NCBI GenBank assembly: GCA_031430595.1 | Contig: JANPBU010000033.1 | Location: 17,017-81,016 of the forward strand | DNA from: JANNBN01 sp031430595 | GTDB taxonomy: Bacteria; Actinomycetota; Acidimicrobiia; Acidimicrobiales; JANYDT01 | Length of the DNA: 64,000 nt | Direction: 5' to 3' | Shown: positions 33,943 to 42,881 of the stretch, one piece after another | Numbering within the stretch: the stretch's first letter is position 1 | Layout: each line of letters starts with the position of its first letter | The notes under the pieces: model-generated | Databases searched by the model: none | Told to the model about the DNA's origin: nothing | What the model saw: the letters and a program-made list of their open reading frames with translations, nothing else | Position numbers and translations under genes: made by a program

Positions 33943-34389
33943 ATGTCGACGTCAGTTGTTTCAGGCCCACTCGTTAGCGGTTTTGATCATGTATCGACCG
34001 CATCTCGGGATGTAGATCGTCTCACCGCCTTCTATAGGGACATATTCGGTATTGAGCCACTGCCAGGGTTTCCGATGGTTACGCCAGATGGGCGAAAAAT
34101 AGTGCTTATCCCACTCACGAGCGGAACAACGCTGCAAGCGACCGAAGTTGCGCTGCCAGAGGCACCCGAGGTCATGTCACCTCCCGCTGCGGTGTTCTAC
34201 GGCACTGCCCGATTTGATCACGCGTCATTTAGAGCCACAAACACAGCGGCGTTTGACGAGGTTCGAAGCAGATTGATGGGTGGTGGGCATTCATCTGGTG
34301 AAATTCGGTCGTTCGGAACCCAGCGTTTCTTTGCGTTTACCGACCCCGATGGGTACATTGCGGAGGTTGTCGTAAACGCCGAAGGGTGA
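33943..34389 (+). CDS. VOC (glyoxalase/bleomycin resistance) family protein
   Basis: A 148-residue VOC-fold protein. SGFDHVSTASRDVDRLTAFYRDIFGI (about 10-35) is the first beta-alpha-beta module, DHASFRA (about 88-94) carries the second metal His, and FFAFTDPDGYIAEVVV (about 127-142) the final Glu. These are the usual metal ligands (His, His, Glu) of the fold. ATG 33943 has GGAG seven bases upstream. Reaction unknown: glyoxalase, dioxygenase and antibiotic-binding members share this fold. Confidence 0.87.
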   Translation: MSTSVVSGPLVSGFDHVSTASRDVDRLTAFYRDIFGIEPLPGFPMVTPDGRKIVLIPLTSGTTLQATEVALPEAPEVMSPPAAVFYGTARFDHASFRATNTAAFDEVRSRLMGGGHSSGEIRSFGTQRFFAFTDPDGYIAEVVVNAEG

Positions 34390-34554
34390 GTTAACTGCAC
34401 CATAATTTCCGGAAATGTGACTTTGGTAACACCAATCGGACTGGACACCCTAAAAGAACAAGCGCGATACTGGGTGCCCCCCAATCGAGATATTCGCACC
34501 TGTCCTTGAGTAGTAGTAGCGAGGCGCGAGATCTCTCCACGAACATTTACTCGA

Positions 34555-34803
34555 ATGGAAACGCGCACGATGAAAAGCCAAAGCTGGCGTTCACAGGCCC
34601 TCTGCAAGGGCATTGACCCTGAAGTCTTTTACCCTGTCTCAGACGAAGAGGGCGATGAAGCCAAATCGATCTGCAGTTCGTGCAACGTTCGCTTGATGTG
34701 TCTTGAATATGCCCTCGCTGCACGTGAGCGAGACGGAATCTGGGGCGGCGCTACCGAGCGTGAACGCCGTCGTATCTTGCGTCAACGTCGTCGCTCTGCC
34801 TGA
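34555..34803 (+). CDS. WhiB-family iron-sulfur transcription factor
   Basis: An 82-residue actinobacterial WhiB protein. The four cluster Cys are C17, C40, C43 and C49 (RSQALCKG, then SICSSCNVRLMCLEYALAARERDGIWGGAT), the last followed by the GIWGG turn and a basic tail (RERRRILRQRRR) for DNA binding. Probably binds a 4Fe-4S cluster and the main sigma factor. ATG 34555 or 34570 could be the start; neither has a clear ribosome site. Diagnostic of Actinobacteria. The lack of extra domains excludes a WhiB3 or WhiB7 call. Confidence 0.95.
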   Translation: METRTMKSQSWRSQALCKGIDPEVFYPVSDEEGDEAKSICSSCNVRLMCLEYALAARERDGIWGGATERERRRILRQRRRSA

Positions 34804-34813
34804 CGGGATCTCC

Positions 34814-34853
34814 AACAACAACAGCTAGAGGCTGAACAACAACAGCTAGAGGC
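34814..34853 (+). repeat. 19-bp tandem repeat downstream of WhiB
   Basis: AACAACAACAGCTAGAGGC occurs at 34814-34832 and again at 34835-34853 with a two-base gap (period 21). Not in a gene. It could fold with the flanking CAACAAC tracts only weakly, so no terminator is inferred. Confidence 0.9.
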
Positions 34854-34894
34854 GCAATCGTCTTCGGTGCAACTGTAAGCTGCGCTCACGTGGC

Positions 34895-35515
34895 CTAGTC
34901 GTCGACATCAATGATGTTGTGAAAGTCGGGTCGCGAAGCTCGTTGCGGCTGGGGTCGCAGTATTGGCTGCTTGGCCTCGGCCAACAATGCAGCGACACCT
35001 TCGAGGCGTTCATCGAGTGTTGCCATGTCGGGCTGCACATCCAAACTCTGCGAACCGAGAACGGTCTGACGCCAGGCTGTCGTCGCCGAAGCGACCAGAG
35101 TTGCTCGCTGTTCTAATCGGTAGAGTTCGCCCCAGGCTGCAGCCATCGCAGTTTTACGAGAAGCCAACGGAACGCGGGCTGCAGAAAGTAGTATTTGCTC
35201 CAGTTCGTGTGCCCGTTGATGGAGTTCATCGAGCGCATCGACGAGTCGTGCCGGATCTGCGGTATTTGGTAGACCCCGGTTTAAGGACGCAACTTCAAAC
35301 CTCGCTTGGGCCGTGGCTGCGCGAAGTCGCCGGTGGGCCCTCGCTGGGGCACGGGGGCTAGCCAGCCAATGAGACGGAACCGCTGATTTGCGTTTCGGGT
35401 GAATTCGGAGGCGTCGACGAAGGGCTAATCGCAACACCGTGAGTGCGGCGATCGCCGAAGCGGCGATGATGACGGTGATAGCCAGAAGAATCCAAAGGAT
35501 TGCCTTAAGGTCCAT
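34895..35515 (-). CDS. Single-span membrane protein with coiled-coil region, unknown
   Basis: A 206-residue protein with one N-terminal membrane span (AILWILLAITVIIAASAIAALTVL, about 5-28), a basic stretch (RLALRRRLRIHPKRK) just inside, and a long helical region (about 65-180) rich in Ala, Arg, Leu and Glu (QRAHELEQILLSAARVPLASR, MATLDERLEGVAALLAEAK) with heptad-like spacing. Probably anchored in the membrane with a cytoplasmic coiled coil. No family recognised. Confidence 0.68.
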   Translation of the reverse strand: MDLKAILWILLAITVIIAASAIAALTVLRLALRRRLRIHPKRKSAVPSHWLASPRAPARAHRRLRAATAQARFEVASLNRGLPNTADPARLVDALDELHQRAHELEQILLSAARVPLASRKTAMAAAWGELYRLEQRATLVASATTAWRQTVLGSQSLDVQPDMATLDERLEGVAALLAEAKQPILRPQPQRASRPDFHNIIDVDD

Positions 35516-35590
35516 GAGACAAACCTATCGAGTACCGGTGTCTACGAGACGCGTTTGGCCTGTTCGGTTCGCCTGCCGGCACTCGTTTCG

Positions 35591-36061
35591 TTAGGCCCAG
35601 TGGGGACGCGGAGCCATTAGACTGAGCAAAAATTGCCCACCACCTTCTTCGATTTTGGTGGTGAACGAAATGTCGGGAACCAGACGTGTGAGGCGATCTT
35701 CGAGCCAGAAGGCGGCCGCCTTTGCATCGGCTCGTGTGGCGCATCGAGCCACCATCTCTCGACCACCTTTGGCCATGAGTCGTTCAGCTGACTGAATGAT
35801 CGGTGCGGGGTCAAACAAAATCATTTCAATCGGCCACGCCACCACCGGAGATTTGGCACCCTTCATGGTGTTGCATCCGCGATGGGCAAGTCGCTCGGGC
35901 ACTATGACGTTTCGCTTTTTCGACACCGGTTTCGCGAGGGCTTCGCAACGATCGATACTCGGACCGAGATCGTCGTTGACCGACATTGATGGATCAACCG
36001 ACTGATCGCATAGCCAACACCGCCAATCGCATTGTTCTCCAATGTCATCAAGGGTGCCCAT
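35591..36061 (-). CDS. HNH-like protein of actinobacterial type
   Basis: A 156-residue protein. N-terminal part has the CxxC pair and spacing of an HNH zinc site: CDWRCWLCDQSV (about 11-22), then PERLAHRGCNTMKG (about 55-68) with His and Cys near the usual catalytic place. The middle and C-terminus (LMAKGGREMVARCATRADAKAAAFWLEDRLTRLVP) are helical and do not match a known domain. ATG 36061 is used; a GTG at 36106 would add 15 residues and lies in a duplicated sequence. Whether it cuts nucleic acid is unknown. Confidence 0.6.
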   Translation of the reverse strand: MGTLDDIGEQCDWRCWLCDQSVDPSMSVNDDLGPSIDRCEALAKPVSKKRNVIVPERLAHRGCNTMKGAKSPVVAWPIEMILFDPAPIIQSAERLMAKGGREMVARCATRADAKAAAFWLEDRLTRLVPDISFTTKIEEGGGQFLLSLMAPRPHWA

Positions 36062-36093
36062 ATTGATTAACTCTGCCACAACCTGACAGCCCT

Positions 36094-36123
36094 GGGTTCG
36101 ACACACTGGGGGTTCGACACACT
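36094..36123 (+). repeat. 14-bp duplication
   Basis: GGGTTCGACACACT occurs at 36094-36107 and 36110-36123, two bases apart, in the gap before the HNH-like gene and after the exonuclease fusion. Confidence 0.9.
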
Positions 36124-36133
36124 CGCCTTCGAC

Positions 36134-37723
36134 CTATGAAGCGAACGCACTCACTAGGGCGGTTCGAGAAGCTGAGTGCACACCACCGTGTTGAATGGGT
36201 TTCGCAGAAAAACGTGGAACCGGTGCGCACGGGCTCGCCAACCCATGGTCGCCCTCTATGGCTACGACAGTTGTGCCACCCGATGACTTCCACAGCCAGT
36301 CGCTGACCAAGGTAAGTTCATCACTCATTTCGCGTGGGATGGGTGCCTCGCACGGTCGAGGTGACGGTTTGGCAGGGTTGCCCACGGTGAGCCTTCCTCG
36401 TTTTATTTCGATAGTTGCACCCTTCCAGACGAGTTCGATTCGTTCGACTGTTCGCAGGGCATCGTTGCGTTGCTGGCGTTCGATACCGCGAGCGAGAATG
36501 CCAGCACGATCACGAAGCGCGGCAGCTTGTTCAAAACGTTCATCGGCGCCAAGATCGCGCATGTGATGCTCGAGCGGCGTCAACAGGTCTTGCGCTCGGT
36601 CAATGAGGTTACGGTCGAGTTTCACGTCGGGTGGCAGTGCTGAAACTGCTTCCTTAAGGGCAACCGAAGCACTTCGGGCTGCGCCAAGTGAAGAAAACGG
36701 GCCAAGAAGCCAACTTGTCGCTGCGCAAACCGGGTCGCGAATTGCTGCGATGTTAGGTTTTGCTGCGGTGCCTCCAATTCGTAGGTACGCATATTGTGGC
36801 CACATTTTCGACTGCCGGTTGAACCTCGGTTGGAAATGCTGAATGAGACGGACCTCCATCACGGCTGCTTCTATTGGGGTCGCGCATTCAAAGTGATCGA
36901 TTTTTGCCGTGATGTGCAACAGCGGCCCAATTTTGCGACGGTCGTCGAAACCAAAATAGCTTCGGACTCGCGATCGAAGGTTGGTGGCTTTACCGACGTA
37001 CAGCACCTTTCCGCCGGTATCTCGAAACAGGTAAACACCAGGACGGCGGGGTAGCCCAACCGTGAGTTTGAGCTTGGCAGCACTGGGGTGCCTGCCAAGG
37101 GTCGGCAGTTCGAGCAGGTCATCGAGGCCCATGACCCCAAGACCGGCCGCTCGTTCAAAAATGAAATGAAGTAGATCAGCGGTTGCTCGAACATCGTTGA
37201 GTGCACGATGCGTTGGCTGATTTGGAAGGTTGAACGCTTGGGCGAGGGTGCCAAGTTTGCAATTCGGGGTTTCGTCGCGAAGCAGGCGACGAGCCAACCT
37301 CAAGGTATCGACAACCTTGTTGGCGAACGCGCAATATCCGCGTGCGGTCAGTGCAGTGTTGAGAAAACCGAGATCGAATCGAACGTTGTGCCCAACGATG
37401 ACACGCGACCCAACGAATTCAATAAGCGCAGGTAGTACCGAATCGATCTTCGGCGCTGGGCCCACCATGTCTTGACTGATGCCCGTAAGGTACGTGATTT
37501 GAGGGGGAATTGGGTGTCCGGGGTTAACCAGCGTGGTAAAAACACCGGTGCACTCGCCACCTTCGTAACATGCGGCAGCGATCTCGGTAATGCCACACTC
37601 AGTAGGTGATGCCCCGGTCGTTTCGATGTCGATGACGCAAAACTTCACGTGAGAGAGCGGGAGCCCGAGTTCATCGAGACTGAGTTGCTGGTCTCGAATG
37701 AGTGCCCGTGTTCCGATAGCCAT
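36134..37723 (-). CDS. DEDDh exonuclease fused to GIY-YIG nuclease and UVR domain
   Basis: A 529-residue fusion. The DnaQ-like 3'-5' exonuclease covers about 20-185: VIDIETTG (about 28-35), VGHNVRFDLGF and HRALNDVRATADLL supply the DEDDh residues. The GIY-YIG domain covers about 215-300: GLPRRPGVYLFRDTGGKVLYVGKA, RSRVRSYF, with Arg and the late Glu-like residue in AAVMEVRLIQ. A UVR-type helix pair (ADERFEQAAALRDRAGILA) follows. This matches the mycobacterial Rv2191-like architecture, related to UvrC and Cho, without the RNase-H-like UvrC C-terminal nuclease. Probably DNA repair or proofreading. ATG 37723 is used. Confidence 0.88.
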   Translation of the reverse strand: MAIGTRALIRDQQLSLDELGLPLSHVKFCVIDIETTGASPTECGITEIAAACYEGGECTGVFTTLVNPGHPIPPQITYLTGISQDMVGPAPKIDSVLPALIEFVGSRVIVGHNVRFDLGFLNTALTARGYCAFANKVVDTLRLARRLLRDETPNCKLGTLAQAFNLPNQPTHRALNDVRATADLLHFIFERAAGLGVMGLDDLLELPTLGRHPSAAKLKLTVGLPRRPGVYLFRDTGGKVLYVGKATNLRSRVRSYFGFDDRRKIGPLLHITAKIDHFECATPIEAAVMEVRLIQHFQPRFNRQSKMWPQYAYLRIGGTAAKPNIAAIRDPVCAATSWLLGPFSSLGAARSASVALKEAVSALPPDVKLDRNLIDRAQDLLTPLEHHMRDLGADERFEQAAALRDRAGILARGIERQQRNDALRTVERIELVWKGATIEIKRGRLTVGNPAKPSPRPCEAPIPREMSDELTLVSDWLWKSSGGTTVVAIEGDHGLASPCAPVPRFSAKPIQHGGVHSASRTALVSAFAS

Positions 37724-37783
37724 GTAACTATCGTAGGCGAACAAATGTTCTGTACCTGGCCTAATCGATGGCAAACTTGATGG

Positions 37784-38593
37784 ATGACGAGTGCTGCTCA
37801 ACGCTGGAACGATTCACTCGCACGCTGGGCAATTCCTGAAATGATTGTGAATCAGGCACCCGAAAGCCCTTGGGTCCACCCGCCCGCGTTGTTTCGCGTG
37901 GCCGCCGATGCCACGTTCGAAGAGACACCTTCCAATCGGGTTGCCCGAGAAGCCCTAGGTGTGCATGGAAGTGAGTCCGGAACAAGGCCCGGAACCGTGC
38001 TTGATGTTGGTTGTGGTGGCGGGGGTTCGAGCATGGCGCTCGCGTCTCATGTTTCGTTGTTCATCGGGGTTGACGAGCAGGCCGCTATGTTGTCGAATTT
38101 TTCTGAGGCGTCTCGGCGCGTCGGTGTTCCGTGCGAAACCGTCGTTGGAAGATGGCCCGATGTTGCGATGCGCACACCGCACGCCGACGTGGTGGTCTGT
38201 CACCACGTCGTGTACAACGTGGCGTTGATCGAACCATTCCTCGCAGCACTCACGGGCCACGCCCGTCGGAGGGTAGTGATCGAATTGCCAAGCGCGCATC
38301 CGACCTCACCATTCACCCCGCTCTGGAAGCATTTTTGGGATCTTGATCGCCCGCTGCATCCGACCGGTGACGATTTTGTGGAAGTCGTCACCGAACTGGG
38401 CTTTGATGTCAAGGTCGAACGGTTTCGCAGAGTGCCAAGAAAACAACTGCTCGATTCTGCTGAGTACGTTGCGTTTGTGCGACGCCGGTTGTGTTTGCCC
38501 GCCGTTCGTGATGTTGATGTTGCCGCAGTTCTCTCGGAAATGGACAGTATGAGTACTGACGAAATACTTACGGTGTCTTGGGATGTTTCTTAA
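37784..38593 (+). CDS. Class I SAM-dependent methyltransferase
   Basis: A 269-residue methyltransferase. The SAM loop is TVLDVGCGGGGSSMALA (about 65-81), followed by acidic VDEQAAML after strand two and the substrate-side DVVVCHHVVYN (about 130-140). Later FTPLWKHFWDLDRPLHP and FRRVPRKQLLDSAEYVAFVRRRL have no recognisable specificity. Start ATG 37784. Its 3' end overlaps the convergent LLM gene by 26 bases. Substrate unknown. Confidence 0.87.
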   Translation: MTSAAQRWNDSLARWAIPEMIVNQAPESPWVHPPALFRVAADATFEETPSNRVAREALGVHGSESGTRPGTVLDVGCGGGGSSMALASHVSLFIGVDEQAAMLSNFSEASRRVGVPCETVVGRWPDVAMRTPHADVVVCHHVVYNVALIEPFLAALTGHARRRVVIELPSAHPTSPFTPLWKHFWDLDRPLHPTGDDFVEVVTELGFDVKVERFRRVPRKQLLDSAEYVAFVRRRLCLPAVRDVDVAAVLSEMDSMSTDEILTVSWDVS

Positions 38594-39590
38594 GCCGTGC
38601 GTTCGCCACATGAGTGAATGATTGTTGCCGGTCGATCGGTGAGTGAGTTGCCGTCGTCAGCATAAGTTCGTCAACTTCGAATGTTGTTGCGAGCGCTTCG
38701 AGTTGGTCGTACACACTTTCCGGTGTTCCAAGTACCGCGTTTTCGAGGCGTTGATCAATGAAGTGGCGTTCTTGCGTCCCGACCGCGAACGAGGCTGCTT
38801 CGTCTGGTGTTGGCATCTGCGTCGGGTGTCCCTGCCTTAGTCGAAGGAACCCGAGCGCGCTTGCACCGGCCAAATAGCGGGCTTCTTCGAGTGAGGCGGC
38901 ACACACAACCTGAACGCCAATCATTGCGTAGGGTTTGTCGCCGGCAGCCGAAGGTTCGAAGTTCTGACGATACAGGTCGAGTGCTTGTTCGGTACCACCC
39001 ATTCCAAAATGGTGAGCAAACGAAAACGGTAAACCAAGACCGCCTGCGACCTGCGCGCCGAAATCACTCGACCCCAGCATCCAAATGAGGGGCAGGTGGC
39101 CAGCCCCTGGAACCGCTCGTATACCCGCATAGGGGTGATGCGAAGGAAACGATTCGTTAAAGAACCCGAAGAGTTCGCTGAGACGGGCAAGGAAATCATC
39201 TGACTCGGCAAGACGGGTTCCGCGAAGGGCGCGCGCCGTGGCGTGGTCCGAGCCTGGGGCGCGCCCAACACCAAGATCGATTCTTCCTGGGTGAAGTGCT
39301 TCGAGCATTCCGAACTGCTCGGCGATGGCGAGCGGCGAATGATTTGGCAGCATGACACCACCTGAACCAAGTCGAACGCGTGACGTCGCCATTGCGAGGT
39401 GGGCAAGCAGCACAGCTGGGCTGGAAGACGCCGCGCCGGGCATCGAGTGGTGTTCGGCCACCCAGTAGCGGTGGAAGTCGAGTTGTTCGACATGTGTGGC
39501 GAGCGCAATCGACGATCGGAGGGCATCTGTGACCGTTGAGCCACTCGATACCGGTGACAAATCGAGTACCGAAAGTCGAAGTTTTGACAT
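38568..39590 (-). CDS. LLM-class oxidoreductase, MsnO8-like
   Basis: A 340-residue luciferase-like flavin oxygenase of the branch often labelled MsnO8. RLSVLDLSPVSSGST opens the protein; FHRYWVAEHHSMPGAASSSPAVLLAHLAMATSRVRLGSGGVMLPNHSPLAIAEQFGMLEALHPGRIDLGVGRAPGSD (about 39-115) holds the FMN-binding core of the family. This is a different branch from the LLM gene at 22012. AAGGA abuts the ATG, so the true ribosome spacing is odd. Neighbours give no pathway. Confidence 0.9.
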   Translation of the reverse strand: MSKLRLSVLDLSPVSSGSTVTDALRSSIALATHVEQLDFHRYWVAEHHSMPGAASSSPAVLLAHLAMATSRVRLGSGGVMLPNHSPLAIAEQFGMLEALHPGRIDLGVGRAPGSDHATARALRGTRLAESDDFLARLSELFGFFNESFPSHHPYAGIRAVPGAGHLPLIWMLGSSDFGAQVAGGLGLPFSFAHHFGMGGTEQALDLYRQNFEPSAAGDKPYAMIGVQVVCAASLEEARYLAGASALGFLRLRQGHPTQMPTPDEAASFAVGTQERHFIDQRLENAVLGTPESVYDQLEALATTFEVDELMLTTATHSPIDRQQSFTHVANARLKKHPKTP

Positions 39591-39641
39591 TCCTTGAAAG
39601 GTAATCCGTTTTTTGTCATACCCCCTCTAGATACTGGTGAC

Positions 39642-39971
39642 ATGCCTCTTCTTCGCTTCCCCACGAATATTGTCAACCTGTCGTCCAGCACTTTCTCACC
39701 TGCCGATTTTTCGATCAGTTGCGGTGATTGCCTTATGGCTGGCTCTTCGGCCTGCGACGATTGTGTGGTGACGTTGCTGTGCGACGACTCGCTTTCGGTT
39801 AACGCCACGTCCCTCGGCCAAGCAACTCACAGACTTCCTGTCGGGCCAGAGCACTGCGTCCTGACTCGTCGGGTCGATCTGAGTGCTGACGAGGCAGCAG
39901 TTATTGATCTCTTCGCAAACGTTGGCCTTGCGCCGCGGTCGCGACATAGGAGAAAGCTGCTGGCAGGATGA
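39642..39971 (+). CDS. Small Cys-rich protein conserved in actinobacteria
   Basis: A 109-residue protein with a cluster of cysteines (FSISCGDCLMAGSSACDDCVVTLLCDD, about 25-51): CxxC twice plus two single Cys, likely for zinc or an Fe-S cluster. The end (DEAAVIDLFANVGLAPRSRHRRK) is basic. The pattern CDDCVV occurs in short actinobacterial proteins of unknown function. ATG 39642 is chosen because the conserved part begins there. It lies four bases before queG, so the two are probably cotranscribed; a metal-site or tRNA role is inferred only from that. Confidence 0.72.
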   Translation: MPLLRFPTNIVNLSSSTFSPADFSISCGDCLMAGSSACDDCVVTLLCDDSLSVNATSLGQATHRLPVGPEHCVLTRRVDLSADEAAVIDLFANVGLAPRSRHRRKLLAG

Positions 39972-39975
39972 GTAG

Positions 39976-41154
39976 GTGACTGGTCGCCAACCATCAACTG
40001 CTCTTGAGCGATCCGCGATTATCAGCTGGGCTGTCGTGCGAGAAGCCAACGACATTCAACGTCGACTTCCAGCGACTCTGGCTGCACTGTCTGATCAGCT
40101 TGTTCAGATTGGGCAGGCTGCGGGCTTGTCAGCTGTCGGGTTTACGTCAACCAAGCCATTTCTCGATACTCGTGAAGCTATTTTTGACCGCATCGAACGT
40201 GGGTTTCAGTCAACGATGGCCTTCACGTTTTCGAAACCCGAACGGAGTACAACGCCAACACAACTGTTGAAGCATGCTGAAACGTTGATCGTTGGTGCGT
40301 GGGGATACCGTCGCGAAGATATTCCCTCACCCGTCGACGAACTACTGAAGGGCGACGAATTTCTGAAGGTCGACGAGGTTGGACGGGTCGCCCGCTATCA
40401 GTGGATTGATCACTATGCATTGCTTCGAGCCGCGTTAGAGGTCATCGCAACGCGTCTGCGCACGGAGGGGTGGCGCGCCCGGGTCGTGCTTGATGACAAC
40501 GCCCTCGTTGATCGAGCAGCTGCCCACCGAGCCGGCCTCGGATGGTTCGGTAAAAACGCCAACCTGTTACTTCCCGAGCTTGGATCGTGGTTTGTGCTTG
40601 GTTCGGTGGTCACCGACGCACCATTCGACGTTACCGACACACCAGTCGATGACGGCTGCGGTACCTGCAATCGATGTATCCCCGCCTGCCCGACCGGTGC
40701 CATTGTCGCACCGGGGGTTATCGACGCCAATCGTTGCCTGGCTTGGATTGTGCAAGCACCCGGCGATATCGACGAGTCGTTACGGGTAGCGATGCACGAC
40801 CGAATCTACGGCTGTGATGACTGCCAAGACGTGTGCCCCGAAAATCGCAAAGCCGATCGAGCTACGAGCCCAGCTCCTGCCGAACTCGACGCCGAACCTT
40901 GGGTCTCACTGCTCAACATGTTGCAGGCGAGCGACGCAGAACTTCTTGGCGCATTCGGACGCTGGTATCTACCAAACCGAAACCCAGACATCCTTCGTCG
41001 AAACGCAGCGGTTGCGCTCGGAAATGTTGGTGACCCTACATCGGCGCAGGTTACCGACGCCCTACATACTGCCCAACGTGACGGTTCTGAAATGGTGGTT
41101 CGCCATGCCACCTGGGCGCTTGCCCGCCTTACTCATCGCTCGCCCAGCGCCTAG
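39976..41154 (+). CDS. queG: Epoxyqueuosine reductase
   Basis: Cobalamin-dependent Fe-S enzyme for the last step of queuosine synthesis in tRNA, reducing epoxyqueuosine to queuosine; 392 residues. Cobalamin-binding core (about 130-220, RAAAHRAGLGWFGKNANLLLPELGSWFVLG), then two 4Fe-4S sets: CGTCNRCIPACPTGA (about 219-233) and CDDCQDVCPENR (about 276-287), and HEAT-like helices at the C-terminus (RRNAAVALGNVGDPT, VRHATWALARL). Start GTG 39976. It needs cobalamin, which fits the B12 uptake genes at 1.8-6.5 kb. A tandem duplication (LLKGDE/FLKVDE) lies near residue 120. Confidence 0.93.
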   Translation: MTGRQPSTALERSAIISWAVVREANDIQRRLPATLAALSDQLVQIGQAAGLSAVGFTSTKPFLDTREAIFDRIERGFQSTMAFTFSKPERSTTPTQLLKHAETLIVGAWGYRREDIPSPVDELLKGDEFLKVDEVGRVARYQWIDHYALLRAALEVIATRLRTEGWRARVVLDDNALVDRAAAHRAGLGWFGKNANLLLPELGSWFVLGSVVTDAPFDVTDTPVDDGCGTCNRCIPACPTGAIVAPGVIDANRCLAWIVQAPGDIDESLRVAMHDRIYGCDDCQDVCPENRKADRATSPAPAELDAEPWVSLLNMLQASDAELLGAFGRWYLPNRNPDILRRNAAVALGNVGDPTSAQVTDALHTAQRDGSEMVVRHATWALARLTHRSPSA

Positions 41155-41168
41155 ATTGATCGACCGCC

Positions 41169-42359
41169 ATGGATTTGAACGAAGTTCCTTTGCCTGACCG
41201 GCGGTCTGAGGGTCATCTGCTTGTCACCAACGATTTCCCGCCCAAAATTGGCGGCATTCAGTCGTATCTGTGGGAGCTGTGGAAGCGCCTTCCGCCTGAG
41301 TCAACGACGGTCTTTACGACCCCATACGCGGGCACCGAAGCCTTCGACGCTGCTTCACCGATTCGGATCATTCGGTCAAAACAACGGGTGCTGCTGCCAA
41401 CCCCAACGGTTGCGCGCCAAGTGCTTGAGTTGGCGAACACACTCGGCGTGAACCACGTGGTGCTTGATCCAGCGGTACCGGTCGGCCTCATTGGGCCTTG
41501 GTTACGTAAACAGGGCCTGACTTACTCTGTGGTGTTGCACGGTGCGGAAGTCGCGATACCCGGTCGCCTGCCTGGCACTAGCTCGGCACTTCGAATGGTA
41601 CTTACCCAGGCAAGTCATGTGATTTCAGCTGGCCAGTATCCGCTCGCCGAGGCGCAGCGTTGCGCTGGTCGAACCCTTGATGCCACGGTTATTCCGCCGG
41701 GGGTGGACATCGACCGGTTCCACCCGCTGAACACCGCTGAGCGCAACGCAGCGCGCATCGCTGCCGGGCTTCCACCCGTCGGAGGCACGCCGATTGTGTT
41801 CACCGCCAGTCGCCACGTACCCCGAAAGGGAATCGATACCCTGATCGATACTTGCGCGGAGGTAGCCCCGAGAATCGGGGGTTTGTGTTTGGTGATCGCA
41901 TCAACCGGACGCCAACGCCACTCACTCGAACGACGAGCTAGGCGAGCAAGGCAGCGAAGCGGTCAAAGTCTTGACGTGCGTTTCCTTGGTCGAATACCTG
42001 ACGAAACTCTAACGACCCTCTACGCGGCAACAGATCTTAACGCCACCCTTTGCCGAAGCCGATGGGGTGGGCTTGAGCAAGAAGGATTCGGAATAATTTT
42101 TGTGGAAGGCGGTGCGTCGGGTATCGCAAGTTTGGCCGGTGCCAGTGGGGGATCAAGCGATGCCGTCATGAACGGAGTGACGGGGGCCATAGTTGCTCAA
42201 CCGGTACGGGTTCGTGATGCGGTTCCGGTGCTTGAGGGCCTTCTCGGTGACCGGGTTCGCCTGGCTGCTATGGGTGCTGCGGCCAGAGACCGGATGGTGC
42301 ACGAGTTCGACTACGACAATTTGGCTCGGTCGCTTCACGACGTACTCAATAAGTTCTAG
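41169..42359 (+). CDS. GT4-family glycosyltransferase, PimB-like
   Basis: A 396-residue GT-B fold glycosyltransferase. N-terminal domain opens HLLVTNDFPPKIGGIQSYLWELWKRL (about 16-41), with the GG loop; the C-terminal nucleotide-sugar domain has FTASRHVPRKGIDTLI (about 215-230) and the catalytic EX7E motif EQEGFGIIFVEGGASGI (about 303-319). It is most like the mycobacterial phosphatidylinositol mannosyltransferases PimB/PimC. The role in glycolipid synthesis is inferred; an inositol-phosphatase gene lies 8 kb away. Confidence 0.88.
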   Translation: MDLNEVPLPDRRSEGHLLVTNDFPPKIGGIQSYLWELWKRLPPESTTVFTTPYAGTEAFDAASPIRIIRSKQRVLLPTPTVARQVLELANTLGVNHVVLDPAVPVGLIGPWLRKQGLTYSVVLHGAEVAIPGRLPGTSSALRMVLTQASHVISAGQYPLAEAQRCAGRTLDATVIPPGVDIDRFHPLNTAERNAARIAAGLPPVGGTPIVFTASRHVPRKGIDTLIDTCAEVAPRIGGLCLVIASTGRQRHSLERRARRARQRSGQSLDVRFLGRIPDETLTTLYAATDLNATLCRSRWGGLEQEGFGIIFVEGGASGIASLAGASGGSSDAVMNGVTGAIVAQPVRVRDAVPVLEGLLGDRVRLAAMGAAARDRMVHEFDYDNLARSLHDVLNKF

Positions 42360-42417
42360 CGATCTTGTTGGGCCAAGGATCACCTTCGAAGAGAGGGCGT
42401 GGGATAGGGTGAATTCG

Positions 42418-42867
42418 ATGACAACCGAACACGCCACCGAACACGGCACCGTGTCGGCTAGTCCCAGCTCGTGTTGGGTAGTAGCGACCGATATCGAGCG
42501 TTACACCGAATGGGCTCAAGACATAAAAGAAGTTGTTGTTGTTGAACGCAACGAGCAAGGCCTTGCCAGCAAGGTCGCATTCCGTGCTGCTGCGATGGGT
42601 CGAACCACGAGCTACGTACTGAATTACACCTACCCTGACGGTGAAAACGTGATTGAGTGGGCCCTTGACGAGGGTGACATTATGCGACGCCTCGACGGGC
42701 GTTACCTCTTTGAGCCGGTCGAAACCGGCGGTACGGCCATCACCTACGAGCTCACCGTTGAACTGCTGGTTCCAATTCCGGGGTTCGTGAAGCGTCGGGC
42801 TGAAGGAAAGATTATGGGAACAGCCCTTCGCGAACTTCGACACCGTATCGAAACCGTCACCGCCTAG
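42418..42867 (+). CDS. SRPBCC (START/polyketide cyclase fold) protein
   Basis: A 149-residue protein with the SRPBCC pattern: SASPSSCWVVATDIERYTEWAQDIKEVVVVERN (about 13-45), FRAAAMGRTTSYVLNY, then a beta strand run ending AITYELTVELLVPIPGFVKRRAEGKIMGTALRELRHRIE. Related to the ubiquinone-binding COQ10-like and polyketide cyclase proteins. ATG 42418 has AGGG eight bases upstream; the longer reading frame overlapping the GT4 gene is not used. Ligand unknown. Confidence 0.85.
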   Translation: MTTEHATEHGTVSASPSSCWVVATDIERYTEWAQDIKEVVVVERNEQGLASKVAFRAAAMGRTTSYVLNYTYPDGENVIEWALDEGDIMRRLDGRYLFEPVETGGTAITYELTVELLVPIPGFVKRRAEGKIMGTALRELRHRIETVTA

Positions 42868-42881
42868 GCAGGGTCGGTCAA

